64,000 nt of DNA from Adiantum capillus-veneris (Eukaryota > Streptophyta > Polypodiopsida > Polypodiales > Pteridaceae): contig CM043944.1 in NCBI GenBank assembly GCA_014529385.2, forward strand, positions 179,929,240 to 179,993,239, given 5' to 3'. The position numbers were made by a program, and so were the translations under genes. The notes beneath the pieces are model-generated. The model was not told the origin of the DNA, searched no databases, and saw only the letters and a list, made by a program, of their open reading frames with translations. The first letter of the stretch is position 1, and each line of letters starts with the position of its first letter. Of this stretch, positions 43,325 to 56,810 are shown one piece after another.

Positions 43325-44442
43325 CTATGATGGCACATAAGCCAATTTGATCTCTCCTGCTGAGAGCCTCTCCCTGACACACTGGTTCCTTGCAAGTGCC
43401 AATGTGCTTTGACTCTCAGTGTAGATAGTGTCTTGTCCAACACCCAAATCAACCATAAGGAGTCTGAGCCATACACACTGAACCGTAGTTGTGAAGACTG
43501 CCCTGTACTCAGCCTCACAACTCAAAGTGGCCACAATAAATTGCTTCTTGCTCAGCCATGATATACATGAACTGCCAAGCACGGAAAAAAAAGCATTTTT
43601 GGACACTCGCTTGTCAAAACAACCAGCCCAATCTGAGTCCGAAAAAGCATGTAAGTGGGCGGCAATGATCCCCCCTTGGGATAAAACAAGCCAAGATGTA
43701 AAGTGCCACTAAGGTAGCAGAAAATCCTCTTGATAGCCTGCCAATGCTTAGACCCTGGGCTATGCATAAATTTGCTAATGTATGAGACTACAAACTGAAT
43801 ATCTGGCCTTGTGTTGCATACATAAATGAGGCATTGGTAAAGAGTGATATCAGTAGGATCACCAACATCATGAAGACTCAATTTCAAACATGTTTCCATG
43901 GGAGTGGCAATAGGTTTGCAACCCTCAAGTCCAAACTTACATAGCAATGTCTCTATGTAACTTTTCTGACACAAGGCAATACCACCATCACACTGGTTAA
44001 ATTGTATACCCAACTAATGATGCAGCAACCACAAATCTTTCATCTTGAAAGAAGCATTCAAATTAGCCTTAAATTTAGCAATATGTCTCTCATTTGGGCC
44101 AGTGATCAACAAATCATCTACGTAAAGAACCACAATGAGAAGTACATCACCCTCACACTTCACATATAATGTGCTTTTTTTTGGACTGTTACAAAAGCCT
44201 CGTTTGACCAAATGAGTGTCAGCTTTCTCATACCAACCACGAGGAGATTGATTCAACCCATACAAAGCCTTCTTACATCTACACACTTTGTCCTCTTGTC
44301 CTTTCTTGACAAAACCACGAGGCTGTGTTACGTAAATCTCCTCAAATATGTCACCATTCAAGAAAGTAGTAACAATGTTTGATTGATGTACATCCCAACC
44401 AAAATGAGCTACCAATGCACGTAGAAAAGGCACAATAGTCAA
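43325..44442 (-). pseudogene. Copia reverse transcriptase and RNase H fragments
   Basis: Minus-strand frames give reverse transcriptase (44442-44014: AHFGWDVHQSNIVTTFLNGD, YGLNQSPRGWY, and the catalytic LYVDDLLITG). After a shift follow KSYIETLLCKFGLEGCKPIA (44013-43552) and RNase H (43606-43325: SCEAEYRAVFTTT, and the C-terminal KLAYVPS). The YVDD box is intact, but several frame changes separate the parts. Confidence 0.85.
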
Positions 44443-44677
44443 ACGACAAGTGGGAACAAAAGTCTCTTCATAATCTATGCCTTTTTGTTGTGCATAACCC
44501 TTTGCAACAAGTCAAGCCTTATGGTGATCGATCTCACCATCTAGCTTGCATTTTAAGTTGTAAACCCACTTTGTACTACCAATGGCCTTTTTGCTAGGAG
44601 GTAAATCACATAAATTCCATGTGTCATTTTCTATAAGTGCATCATATATTCTGATTGCATGGTAGCCATCCAATTTT

Positions 44678-45900
44678 CTAAATTTTGTGCTTTATCAAAA
44701 GATAGAGGTTCCTCAACATCATGTAAGCTAGACTCAGCCAAAGCATAACAATCTGATGACTAAGATGCATGGACAAAGCCTGAACGAGTACGACTATACA
44801 AAGGTGTGTCCAGTTACTGTCATGCAATGTATGCACCAGCCTTTTTGGCATACCTCTAGCCTGCTCATTTTCAGCCCTTTCCTCATCAAGTACATCATGT
44901 ACATCTGCATCAGTAATACGCTGATATATAACATTTTCGGAAACCCCCATAGGCTGTACATTTACCTCATTGGAATTTCCATTCAAACTTCCACCACTAA
45001 AAAGAGTCAACAAAGTATCATAAATGTCTTGTGGGCTTACATTACTATCTCTAGTACATGACAGGAAGGGCTGAATAGAATCTTCCACAAACACTACATC
45101 CCGTGAAACCAAAATACGCTTTGTTTGCAGATGATACAACCTGTAACCTTTAACACTTTAACCAGCAAAAATACGTTTGATAGACTTATCATCCAATTTT
45201 CTTTGTTGTGTTTGTGGCACCAAAGCATACGCCAAATAGCCTAAAGCACGCATGTGCTCAATAGAAGGCTTTCTATCATGCCGTGCTTCATATGAGTAAT
45301 AGAATACAAAGCTTTTGTAGGACACCTATTAAGTACATAAGTGGCACACATGATGGCCTCAAGCCAAAAAGAATGCGGCAAAGCTTGACTTTTGACCATA
45401 CATCCTACCATTTCCGTAAGTGACCCATTTTTCTTCTCAGCTAGACCATTTTGTTGAGGCGTATAAGGAATTTTACATTGGTGTTTTATCCTACGACTAG
45501 CCAAAAATGCATTAAATTCATGAGACATATACTCCCCCCCTCGATCACAATAGAGGGTGCCCATAGTACATTCCAAGACATTTTCAGCCATAGCCACAAA
45601 TTATTTGAAGCACATAAAAACTTTGAACTAAGAGAGAATTCCCATGCATGCCTAGAGTAATCATCAATGAAAGCCACGAAGTACAGGTAATTGCCCAAGG
45701 ATGAAGTTTGCATGGGCCCACAAACATCACTATGCACAAGATGCAACCTGCATGTGGCCCTAACTGAACAACCCTTTGGAAATTTAGAATGCTATAATTT
45801 ACCCAAAATACAGCCTTCACAAACATGTTTGACAGGTGCTTCAAGAGGAGGCAAAGAAGCAACCATATCAAACTTTTACAAACGCAGCAAACTGACAAAA
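44678..45900 (-). pseudogene. Copia integrase fragments
   Basis: HSDVCGPM and FIDDYSRHAW near 45740-45660 give the first catalytic Asp region. LYCDRGGEYMS, PQQNGLAEKKN and PTKALYSIT (45597-45241) give the second Asp, the Glu and the following segment. 45139-44678 is the linker to reverse transcriptase. Frameshifts lie between them. Confidence 0.85.
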
Positions 45901-46091
45901 TTCAGATGTCCAAAACGTGCATGCCACAATTTTGCATCTGAAATAGCCCTTGAATTTGCAACTGCATTTGCAAAATCTAGTCCACACTTGTCATACAAAG
46001 TGAGCTTATACGGCCCATGGCACAAAAGGCCAGATGCAACAATTTTATCACCAAAACTGGGATTCTGAATTGTACATCTGTCATCGACAAA

Positions 46092-47208
46092 TTAGACTAC
46101 AGGTCTAAGTCTAGCAAGTGCAGATACAAACAAAAGATTCTTCTTGATCCCAGGTACATAAAGTGCATCAACAAGTGTAAAATAACTGCCATTTGCAGTA
46201 ATAAGAACAATCTTTCCAACTCCCTGAACAGGATAAGAGGCATTTTTGGCACAAGTGACCGAATTCGCATGAGGGAGAGACTCAAGAGAGGTGAGCAATT
46301 CATGATGTGAGGTAATGTGCTTTGTAGCACCACTATTGAAATATCACACATGTGAATTTGCAACAACTGACATGCATGCATCATAGACAACAGGATTGTA
46401 AATGCACTTTGCACTATTCTGCATCAACAGCAGCATCACAGTCTCCTTTCAGAAAAGACTCAACAATGGCTGCATTTGTAGTGGAACTAGCATTTACAGT
46501 GGAACCAACCTCTTTCTTCTTAGCCTCTTTGGACTTCAACTTATGACTGCTTAATCAAGTAATCATTAACTTTACAATAATGGTAACACATCTTCTTTTT
46601 TCCCTTATCACCATAATTTCCCGATGAAGTGTTGCCAACAGAAGCATTTGGAACAGAAGTTTTGCCACTCGCAGCAAAACCATAAGAAGTTGCTGCATTG
46701 CTACTAACACCCTTTCTTTGAGAAGCAATAAAAGCCTGTTCAATTGCACGCTGTCTAGTCCTGTTTTTTTTGGAAAGTGACTCTTGCAACAACAATGTGC
46801 ACAATGCATCGAACTTGAAAACTTCAGGATTTCCTTGGGTCATAAGTCTGCAAGTACTAGCAAAATCTTGGTAAGAATATGGCAAGGCATCAAGAACAGC
46901 CTAGATTTCTGCACAAGGTAACTGTCTGAAATGACTCCACCTACAAAAATAAGTTGCTCATTGGTATCCTTGACACCAATGTATATATCATCTTCCTCAT
47001 GCATAATGTTTGATTGTAGCTCTTTATGAAACAAAGCAATATTTTCCTCATTTCGGCTTGTATAAAGACCAGCCACAATATCCAAAGCTTGTTTTGTAGA
47101 TTTTGGTGAACAAACATGAGGAGTAATGGTGCTCTTTACAAAAAACACAATCAACACATGAGCCTGTGCATCGTTTACATCCCAACAAGCTTGTTTTGTA
47201 GTAGGCAA
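46092..47208 (-). pseudogene. Copia gag and pre-integrase fragments
   Basis: 46298-46092 contains DALYVPGIKKNLLFVSAL, the gag-pre-integrase signature. 46885-46541 is gag with an incomplete zinc knuckle (CYHYC), and 47208-46840 is the upstream gag helix region (UBN2-like). The protease motif is not clear. Confidence 0.7.
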
Positions 47209-47731
47209 AACAACTCTAACAACATTCTTGCAGCGAGACCTGCAACATCCTCAATATCAACTACATCCTTAGAACCAAGACGTACATCAATTACCTCCAT
47301 AACATTTCAGACGCCCTTGACAAAAGAACATGTTGCATCATGTAAGTCCACGTAGGGTAATTGTCCCTATCCAACTCGTCCTCAGCAGCAAACATCCTGA
47401 ACACATCTATGTTGTTGTCAGTCATGGAAAATGTCTGCACCTGATGTGAAAACTACCCAAAATGAGGAGAAACAGAGTGAGACTAGCATGTGCTATATAG
47501 AACAACCCACAATAGACTATATAGGACCTGTTATGTAGAAAACGGCACTGACAAAATGTTTTCACTAAGTGACAAAATTGCATGTGTAGGCCTGCTTGTA
47601 GTGGAACCGTAGGCCAAAATGAGCCCGAATCAAAAATTTTGTTGACCTATTAACGCCCTCCAGAGCTCATTGAAACCCAAGAAAGCGAGAAGGGTGTGTT
47701 CGAGTTGCTGGCGGCTAAGCCGAAGAAGATG

Positions 47732-47749
47732 CAACTTGCTCTAATACCA
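47732..47749 (-). other. Primer-binding site of the copia element, initiator tRNA-Met type
   Basis: TGGTATTAGAGCAAGTTG on the minus strand follows the LTR after two bases. The standard site is TGGTATCAGAGC, so one base differs. Confidence 0.8.
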
Positions 47750-47751
47750 AT

Positions 47752-47926
47752 TGTTGGAATTAGGGTTGCAAGAAAACACACAGATTGGAGAAGACAAAGG
47801 AAGCTTAAGGCACACAATAGAGAGTGTACTACTTAGTGTGCAATGGAGAGATAGATAGCCCTAGAGTGATGGGCGTATATACAATGCACGGGGGAAAAAA
47901 CCTCCTAAAGAGAGAAAAATTTCGAA
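47752..47926 (-). repeat. 5' LTR of the copia element, truncated
   Basis: Aligns with the first 170 + strand bases of 42927-43157 and then loses similarity after AAAAATT, so its outer part is missing. 47927-48754 shows no recognisable feature. Confidence 0.65.
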
Positions 47927-48754
47927 ATCTCTCACCAAGTGTCTCTTCTCAAACTATAACCTTGGAGGTCTAGTGTGATTGCTATGTCTTGGGACTACCA
48001 TCACCGCTATATGACAACTGTTTGTTGAGGCTTGTTTTGACTATTCAAGTGCTTGTGGACCATGTTGCGGTTAGCTATAACCTTATGGAAGAAATTTGAC
48101 CCTAATTTTGGTGCAAGTTTCAAAATGGAAGCACAATTATCTTTTGAGTGTAATTGATGTCAAGAATGCGTTTTCAACAATTCTCTAAAATCTATTTGAG
48201 AACTTGTTTGGTAATTCTGCTTGGAATTTTTTTGGAATTACTCCGAGTGGAGTAGTGAGAAATGATGTTTGAGAATGCTTGCACATACTCATGGCCCTAG
48301 CCCCTTATGGTTATTTGCAAGGGGAGTATTGAATGTTTGAAAAGTGCTTTTGTTTTTACATATGTTCCGGACCCTTGTGGTTCTTTACGGGGGAGTATTA
48401 ATAAGTATGAGTAGTGGCCTCTATATCTCATGGCTCAGACCTTTTTAGGTTATTTGCGGTAGGAGTAATGAGGGACTTATTGAATACTCATGACCCGGGA
48501 CCTAGATGGTTATTTGCGGGGGGAGGGTTCGGAGGGTTCATCAACAATTTTATGTTTCTATGTCTTGTAACATGCATAGGTGAGCATTTGTGCTGCATTA
48601 TGATGTGCCAACCACTTAATATTCCTAATTGGGAAAGATTTCTTGGGTATGTAATTTTAGTGTATCAAGAGACATGTTAGAGATCAACACGTCGGTGGGT
48701 GTGATGGCTAATTTTACTACATCAAAATATCAAGAGATCCAATCTAGAATGAGA

Positions 48755-49420
48755 CCAAGCTACTGAAGAAAGGATCCGACTTGCAGATCCCGATTGAGGG
48801 GCCTAAACCCTAGAAGAAGAAAAAACAGAATCGGCAAGAAAAGAAGAAGCAACAAAAGAAGTTTTACCAACTTGCAAAGTCTTGCCGAGTGGCCTATTTT
48901 AAAGACAAGTTCCCACCAACTTACCCGACCCTGTTCGATGTGGCCTAGGGGACATAAATCCATTAAAATAAAGTGGGATCAACACACACACTCAATCGTG
49001 TGGAGCATGATGATGTTCCAACAATATGGACGCTCTAGATTTCACACTGACATATTGACGTGAAAGTTGTACAGATTTCCACAAAAACGCAATGGTAGCT
49101 TAGGACCAGTTGCTTTTAGAGTTTGCTTCTTATCATGTAACTGCTTTTGAGAGGCCAAGGGCCTTCAAATATGAGCCAAGGGATCATTCTATGGAACATG
49201 TGAAAAGGTGCAAAGGATGGAATACCGGCAATGTACAGAGTTCAAGCAATATAAAGAAATAACAAAAGGGTGTTAGTGTTTGAGGCCACTGCTCTCTTGG
49301 GGTGGAGCTCTGCCACTCCTTGTCTCGTGTTGTGCATCTCTTTCAATTCAATTATTATTTGAAGTGCTTAAATTTGTTCAGAATGCTCTTTTCCATTAGC
49401 ACATGGTGCTCGTCCCTGTG
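48755..49420 (+). repeat. Dispersed repeat family, copy B
   Basis: Direct copy of 41815-42540, more than 6 kb away. Both flank the copia element and the gag scrap. Divergence is considerable, with many substitutions and indels. 49421-50129 shows no recognisable gene. Confidence 0.6.
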
Positions 49421-50493
49421 TGACAGCATGCTCTATTTCTAGAGAGATTCCACACAAACAACTTACTGTGTGTGATGTCCTTATCTCTACACAGTGAATT
49501 TTTCATGACTCTTTCCATGATTCTTACTTTGCAAGCTAACATACAGAGGTTTCATAGAGCTATGCATACTGCAAGACATGACATGCAAATTTTCCTCTCA
49601 TGCTTTGGTGTCTCATTCGATCTCAAAAGGGGATAAGAAAAACAAATATTTCCCTTCGATTTAGAGAGAAACTAGTTGGGTCTACAATGTGTGCAATCAA
49701 GGATTTTGCAGGGGTGTTGCACAAGAAGTTGGACCAGTGCCAACTGATGCTTTGTATTTCTATGAGCACTAGTTTGAAGGAGAGATAGTCAAGCTAAAGG
49801 TTTTACAAGCTAGAGGTCCAGTCTAGCACTTCAAGAAAAGAGAGTGACTCTAGACATGTGTCTGTAATTGATGGCTCCTTTGCCCTTGGATGAGTTGCGA
49901 GATGGTGTGCAAAGTTTTGCGCATTCCTCTTTTCTTTCCAAGAAAGAAGATTCTTCTTTTAGTTAATAAAACTGCCCAATGGACTACAAACTGTCCCTGC
50001 TAAAGAGGGCTATGTAAAAATGTAGGGAGACTCTCCCAATGAAAAGGTAAGATATATACAATGATGGCCAAATTAGGATATGGGAGGAGGAAACAAACAC
50101 ATTGGTCTATGGTATTTCCATCTAGTCATGCCATGAACCATGCAATGGATGACTAGTCCATTTGGCGTTGAGAGCCTGAGGTTGCCGCAAGCATGTCTGC
50201 ACATTAGTTCTATCATCTTCCATAGTAGAGTGACAAGCTCTACTTGGTGTTCGGCAGACGTCGTCTCCGCAAACTTGATCTAAGCATGCATACTACTTCA
50301 TTTTTGTGCATAATGAAGAAATAAAGAGTCTTATAAGATAAAAATTTTGTTCATTTGTAACATTTGTACATTTTCTTACTCTTGGGAAGTGTTGTAAGCA
50401 TTGACAAGGTTTAGGTTATCCTTTAATTGTATGCCTTGCATCCATCTAGCATCTTCAAAAGGATAATGTATTGTGGGATAGTATTACCGCCTC

Positions 50494-51651
50494 TTAGTAC
50501 CTTGTCTTCATGTCAGAAAATGGACTCGGGCTGCAGTACCTCTTCTTGGTCCTCGATATCCGGTGTGTCTTCAATTGTTGGTTCTTGTGGTGGCTCTCCT
50601 TTGTAAGGCTCACCTGAAAAGCATTGTCTATGAGCCAATGGTTGGGCAACTTGAGTTGATAGGCCATCTCATTGATTGGCCTAAGAATTTGGAAGGGACC
50701 ATAGTACCTTTTTGCTAACTTAGCATAGTACTTTTGGTGTCCCATAGGATTCTTGCCCGTCATGTGCCTTAATCAAGCCTTGGGAAATTTGAGTAAGACC
50801 CAATCATTTTCTTTAAAGGCTTGGGCTCTTCTGTGCTTGTCAGCAGCAGTCTTTTACCTTTGTTGTGAGATAGAGATAGCATCCTTAATCTTTTGGAAAG
50901 ATTCTTGTAGGTCTTGGCTATACTCATCTGCAGCGAAGATCTTCCCGTGCACCTTAAGTAGCAAGGGACTTTTTGACCTTCCCTCAATTACCTCAAAAGG
51001 TGCTTTTCCTGTGGAAGTATGTACAATGTTATTGTAGGCATACTCCACTAAGAGTAAGTACTTCTCCCATTGGGATCTTTTATCTACTTCCGTTACATAG
51101 GATTTTAGTAGATCGAGAATTGTGAGGTTAGCTATTTCACTTTGGCCATCCGTTTGCGGGTGATAGGCCGAAGATAAGTTTAGCCTTGTTCCTAAATTAT
51201 CAAAGTGACCCTTCTAGAAATTACTGGTCATTCTAGGAGCTCTATCTGACATTATGGACATTGTCAAGCGATGGTACTTGAAGATTTGTGAAATAAAGAG
51301 GGTTGCCATTTGATGGTCTTTGATAGTCTTTCTGACAAGTATAAAATGAGCTTGTTTGTTGAACCTGTCTACTATCGTCCATATTCTTGTATTCCCATGG
51401 ATATACTTAGGCAATCCAAAGATAAAATCCATGGATATGCTCTCCCATGGTGAATTAGGGATTGGAAAAGGTTGAAGCAATCCAAGATGCTTCCCTCTAT
51501 CAAACTTTGTCTTTTGGCATACCACACATTTAGAAACATACTCTTGTATGTTTGATTTCATGATAGGCCAATAGAAATATGTTTCAATCCCCTTTAGGGT
51601 AGACTGAATCCCTCTATGCCCTGCATAAGAAGGAGCATGAGATTCATACAT
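50494..51651 (-). pseudogene. Chromovirus integrase
   Basis: 51651-51214 has the zinc region (HRGIQSTLKGIETYFYWP, then CVVCQ) and the first core Asp in SMDFIFGLP. The second Asp appears in SDRAPRM. The DGQSE-type third motif near 51150 is in another frame. 51048-50854 and 50763-50494 hold the C-terminal parts (LLKVHGKIFAADEYSQDLQE, GHQKYYAKLAKRYYGPFQIL). Stops at about 50860 and 50770 separate them. Confidence 0.8.
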
Positions 51652-51929
51652 TACTTTCTCACGTAGTGAGCTAGTAACGCATAGTCTATTGCAATAGAGA
51701 AGATAACCATCTTGTAAAGTGGTCCCTCTTTCTTCCCTAGTGCAAGGGCTGAAATCACATCTCTAAAATTAGGATCAATAGCGTACTCATCTATCATAGA
51801 AGATAGATCATTGTGAGTTGCTATGGAAACCGCTTTCACTCTCGGCCATTTTGAGAGTGCATCGGCTACTTGATTATGCTTGCCAGCAATGTGAGCAATA
51901 TGAAAATGAAATTGCAAAAGGAAATTTTC

Positions 51930-53017
51930 CCACCTCATTTGTTTGTCAGAGAGTTGGTCTGCATCATGAAGTACTTAAAACTTTGGTGATCCGTTCGCAG
52001 AATCAAAGGAGTCCCCAATAAATAGTGCTTCCATGAGTCTAAGGCATGTAGAACTGCAAGGCATTCCTTTTCATATATGCCTAGATCTTGCTCAATAGGA
52101 TCGAGCCTTTAACTTTCATAGCCTATGGCGTGCCCTTCTTGAGGCAAAACAGATCCAAGGCAATCACTACAAGCATCACATTGGACCTCAAATGGCTTTG
52201 AGAGATTCGGTAGTGTAAGCACATGTTGAGAGATAAGCTTTTCTTTCAAAAGCATTGTTCTCCTTGGAAGACCATGTATACCTAACGTTTCTTTTCGTAG
52301 GGTCATGTAGTGGTCCTGCTATTAGTGAGAACTTCTCTATGAAGCCTCTATAGTATGCAGACATACCTATAAAGCTCCTTAATTCATGAAGATTCCTTGG
52401 TTTATGCCATCCTTTTATTACCTCTAACTTTGATGGATTCATTTGGATGCCATCTTGAGAGATTATGTGACCTAAATACTGAATCTCTTGTAAGAAAAAA
52501 TCACTTTTCTTTCTATTAACAAAAAGCTTTTTCTCTCTTAGAACTTGAAATATTACCTGGAGGTGTGCTTGTGTTTGTCTAATGAATTAGAGTAGATGAT
52601 GATATCATCAAAGAACACTGTAGTAAAGGTTTGGTAAGGCCTGAATAGCTTCTCCATCAAGCAGTTGAATGTGGCTGGTGCATCGGTCAAGCAAAAAGGC
52701 ATGACAATGTATTTGTAAATACCAAACGTCGTTCGAAATGTGGTCTTTACAATGTCTTGATCAATTATCCTTATTTGATGATAGCCACTTTTTAGGTCAA
52801 TCCTACTGAAGTAGGTAGACCCTTGTAGATTATCAAATAGGTCTTCTACCCGTGTAACGGGAAATCTATTCTTGATAATGATCCTATTTAGTGCTCTATA
52901 GTTGACACACATACGATATGTGCCATCTTTCTTTTTCACTAGTAGCACAGGAGAACAAAACGGAGATGAGCTAGGCCTAACCATGCACTTCTCAACTAAC
53001 TCATGCACTTGCCGCAT
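51930..53017 (-). pseudogene. Chromovirus reverse transcriptase and RNase H
   Basis: 53017-52553 spans RT fingers and palm: FCSPVLLVKKKDGTYRMCVN, YFSRIDLKSGYHQIRI and the catalytic region VFFDDIIIYSN, where the box is FFDD. 52442-52188 is the thumb (RSFIGMSAYYRGFIEKFS). 52306-51930 contains RNase H pieces (FEVQCDACSDCLGSVL, then a degraded middle). Frames differ between the pieces. Confidence 0.8.
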
Positions 53018-53194
53018 AATCTCCTCTTGTTGAGCTTGAGAAACTCTATAAGGAGGTTTGTTAGGTGGTGAACTTCTTGGAAGAAGTACAATTGCATGGT
53101 CATCATTGCCATGTTTAGGAGGTATCTCACAAGGGATGTTGTCAATAAAGACATCTTAAAACCCCTTGAGAAAATTGGATAACTCTAATTCCTT

Positions 53195-54390
53195 TTAATT
53201 TTGTATATTTTCTTTTGCTAAAACATAAGGTTGTGTATGTACAATGGGTATAGTGTTACCCATTTCCTTAGCATCTATATACATATCTTTTTCCCTGAAC
53301 ATAAAGGAGATTCTCCTTTCAGGGAATTTAACATTGGCAGCCATGCAATCAAACCATGGTGCCCCTAGGATTACATCCTCATGCTTGAGAGGAGAGATAA
53401 AGAAGTCCTCTTTGTCCACATAGCTTTGGACATGGAGCCTCATTTTCCCGATTAAGGGAGTGACTGAAGCTTCTTGCCCCTTGAAAGTAATGTTTGCGGG
53501 TAGGACATCTCCCATCTTGTAGGCTTGTATGCCTAGCTTGGTGTCTAGCTCTATAGATGTAAAATTGTGACTAGAACTAGGGTCAAAGAGAATAAAATCA
53601 TCATGTTCTCTTACCTTTCCCCAAGCATGGCATAGAGGAGATCCTTTGTGATGATTTTTCTCCTCTTGGATTTCGACCAAGGTAGCTAAGGAGGATCATG
53701 GCGGTTGTTCTTTTGGGGACAAGCGTGGTACACATGCCCTTATTTGCCGCACTTGAAACACCGGTTATCCTTGCAATAACTCTCAATCTCTTCAGGAGAG
53801 AGTTTATTTTTGCCTTTGTAACCTCCCTTCTCCTTAGCTTTGCTGGAATTGGGCTTAGGAGACTTTTGGACATTATCCCTCCCCTTAGGCTCAGTGGAAC
53901 CCTTGTTTTTAGGGGGCTTAGAATTCCTCTTAGCCCCTATTTGGAAATTGATTTGAGAGGACACCATAGTATGATGTATTTCCACCGATATGGTGTGTGG
54001 CCTGTGGGAGTTGACATACTCTGCCATTTCTTCGGTTAAGCCCGCACAAAATTCCCGCTTTTTCTCTCCACAATTCAACTTTTTTGAAGACAGTGGCTTT
54101 GAGTTGTAGGTCCCAAAACTTGTCTACATATTTGTGGATGGATTCATAGGGAGAGAGATTCAAGATTCGCCATTCGATGAGTACTTTGTTTTGGCATCGG
54201 TGGCCAAAAACTGCTTCATAATGGAAGCTCTTAAATCTTTCCATGTTTGTGGATCTTTACATTTGGCTCTTAGGCTAGACCACCATTTTTGGGCGGACTT
54301 TTGAAAGTGCAAAGCTACATGGCATAGCTTAGAGGACTTCGTGAAGCCCTCATCTCCGAGCGCCACATCAAATTGTTGGATAAAGGACAA
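53195..54390 (-). pseudogene. Chromovirus gag and protease
   Basis: 54390-54160 has the gag core (FQKSAQKWWSSLRAKCKDPQ). The zinc knuckle near 53750 (CFKCGK stop GHVYHAC) contains a stop. 53680-53195 is the protease with DPSSSHNFT in place of D-S/T-G and LGAPWFD as the second motif. 54816-54400 is a Ser/Lys-rich N-terminal part. Confidence 0.8.
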
Positions 54391-55567
54391 GACTTTGTCT
54401 GTAGCACCAAAAGTGCCATCGTAGGTAAGGAAAGAGATGCTCTTCCCTCCCTTTTTGAACTTCTTGAGCTTGGATGACCTCTTCCACGCGGCATAGGATT
54501 TCCTATGGCCTCTTCTTTTTGATGGTTCAAAGGTTGCACCATCACTTTCTTCAAAAGATGAAGAATTTTAGGAAGATGGAGAAGAGGGTGACCTCTTTAT
54601 TGCCTTTTTCTTTCCTTGATCTTTGTTGTCTTCACCATCACTTTCATAAGAGGAAGAGGATGAAGAAGATGGAGAAGAGGGTTTCCTCTTTCTCGCCTTT
54701 TTCTTCTCTTGCTTTTTGTCATCCCTCTTTGAAGTATGGTGTGGAGAAGTATGTGATGGTCTTATGCATGTTGGAGGCAATGGAGAGCATTTAGCCCGCC
54801 ATCTTCGTGGAGCCATCTCTATTGAGGTGGTGGGAGACTCACTTCTTTATCGTTCCTTTGGTAGAGGCTCTCGAGTTCTCCTTTGAGAAGGAGATGCGTC
54901 ATCAAGGAGAAAATTTCGAGCCCTTCATAGTGATCCTCTTCTTCTTCCCGAATCGGAGAGAGACCTCTTTTGTAAGTCTTGCAAGGAGGCTTCCTAGGTG
55001 CTCTCTCGTCATGGTGGGGAGCTTGGAGAATCCCATGGTCACGAAGCTGCCATTGCACTTCACTTTGGAGGGATGGATTGCCCATGGCTTATTGAAGCCT
55101 AGAAACAAGATAGTTAACAAGCATTGGGGCATCATTAGTAGCTTGCTCATTAGCAAAATCAAAGTTATCAACATTAATTTCACTCTCTTTACTATTTTCA
55201 GCCATTCTAACAACTTTTTGGTGTAAACTTTCTAGTTGTACTTTGGCACTTCAAGCCCTAGTTGTTACTATACCAGTGGCTTGAATACCATTAATTGCAA
55301 GGAATAGAAGAGAGGGTCATTGAACACCAAAAACACACCGGCTCCTGTCAAGCTTCTAATAGCTCAATAGTGGTTAAGCCGGAGGCAAGCGCCATAGGAC
55401 TCCACTATTAAGACCATAGCTCTTGACAGTGATGCCCCGTTAACTGCACAAAGGCAGGCGCACTGCAAGTCTGAAAAATCCCTATTCTACTTACTCACAT
55501 GCAATTAATAGTACCAACCATTGATTGCTAGCTTGAGGACCTCCCTTCTTGAGCAAGAAAAGAGAAA

Positions 55568-55585
55568 CCTTGTGCTCTGATACCA
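55568..55585 (-). other. Primer-binding site of the chromovirus, initiator tRNA-Met
   Basis: TGGTATCAGAGCACAAGG on the minus strand is a perfect core match to the initiator tRNA-Met primer. It lies one base from the LTR end at 55587. Confidence 0.9.
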
Positions 55586-55586
55586 A

Positions 55587-56766
55587 TGTAACATTTACTA
55601 GTCTAGTAACTTGTGTGTAGCGGAAAATAGCATGAGCATGGTGAGCATTTCATTAGAATAGATTCCTAATGAGAATAACAAGAGTGCTTGGGTGGAGAGA
55701 GCAACAAAAAGCGTAACACCTAGTTAGATAGCATGAACAATACTTCAAAAGAGTGAGAATTAAGCAAATGACAACAGTTGAGGACTGGATTTGCATGGAG
55801 CCGGTCCCCCCTCCAAAAGGCTTTGTATTATGGTTTTTCCCATCAAGAGAGACATTTTACAATACAATACTTTGTTTTCCTTAAATTCTAGCTAGTGCAA
55901 TGAAGATGGAAACTTCATGCACTAAGAAAAACATTTATTGAACACAACATCAATTCCCTCACGGTCTCAGACCCAAGACCTCACACACCTTTGAAGATGG
56001 TGAGAGCTAGCGGGGTATAAGAGTAGATTTAGAGGAAGAAGGAGTATTCTTACAAGAAAGATGTACATCTCCTCACATAATCACTCATATTAGCATATCT
56101 TAGCTTAGTGATTAGCATGGTAGAGGATATGAGCATGCATTGAAGCTTGGCTCTTGGTTGGATTTGCATCACAAAGCGAAGTGTTGTTGGTGTAGGCCTC
56201 CCTTCTCACAAGCTTGGAGTAGGTGATAAGCTTTCCATTAAAGCTTGAGAAGGAGAGAGGGTATTCTTACTCCACACATGAGCTAGTGTGAGTGTGTAGG
56301 TGATAATGCCTTTGAAAAATCAGCCCCCTCTCTCTCTCTTGGTCAAGCCCTCTTGCTAGCATCCTATTGGTCCTCCCCAGGCTTAGCCAATGGTAATTAA
56401 GCAGCATAAGTGATAGCCTTCTGACATGTGTCCCCCTTTCCCATTCTGTGAGAGATTTAGGTAATTAATAAATGCAACTAAACTCTCATTGGACCCCTTT
56501 GCCTCCCGGCCAATAGGAATCACGCAAGCCATTTGGCTGTTGAATGCTCATTGGACCCCTTGGGAGACTGTCCAATAGTCTTCTAGAGAGCTTAACTCCC
56601 ATTGGTTCTTTTATTAAGTGTTTTTAAATTAATTAAACTAGATTTACTCTAGCCTAATTCTCATTGGTCCACCTCCAAGGCCATCCAATAGGATTTGAGT
56701 ACACCTTGAGGGCATCTGGGCTAGGGAGCTGACATGTGTCCCTCATTCACTTTGTGTAAAGGGAGC

Positions 56767-56810
<44 letters not shown>
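55587..56810 (-). repeat. 5' LTR of the chromovirus (outer end not fixed)
   Basis: In element sense it ends AGTAAATGTTACA at the primer site. Blocks match the LTR-like segments in tandem units 1 and 2. Several CATTGGACC/CCAATAGG blocks repeat inside it. A (TG)n tract (56767-56808) lies near the outer end. The start cannot be defined without a partner LTR. 56811-57190 shows no recognisable feature. Confidence 0.6.
56767..56808. repeat. (TG)n microsatellite
   Basis: About 20 TG dinucleotides. Confidence 0.95.

Larger units (their letters stand above)
42927..47926 (-). mobile_element. Degenerate Ty1/copia retrotransposon
   Basis: A minus-strand element with a 3' LTR (42927-43157), polypurine tract (43158-43173), pol and gag pieces (43158-47350), primer site (47732-47749) and a truncated 5' LTR (47752 to about 47926). 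Domain order in element sense is gag, protease zone, integrase, reverse transcriptase, RNase H, which is diagnostic of copia. It is broken into many frames. Confidence 0.9.
50130..55585 (-). mobile_element. Degenerate chromovirus (Ty3/gypsy) body, minus strand
   Basis: In element sense: primer site (55568-55585), gag (54816 to about 53740), protease (53680-53195), reverse transcriptase (53017-52553), RNase H (about 52310-51930), integrase (51651-50850), C-terminus with a chromodomain trace (50850-50450) and 3' flank. Domain order is gypsy. The chromodomain trace is a shifted YPFEDARWMQ-like reading at about 50420-50470. Each domain is in a separate short frame because of stops and indels. The 3' LTR expected near 49000-50100 was not found. 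Confidence 0.9.
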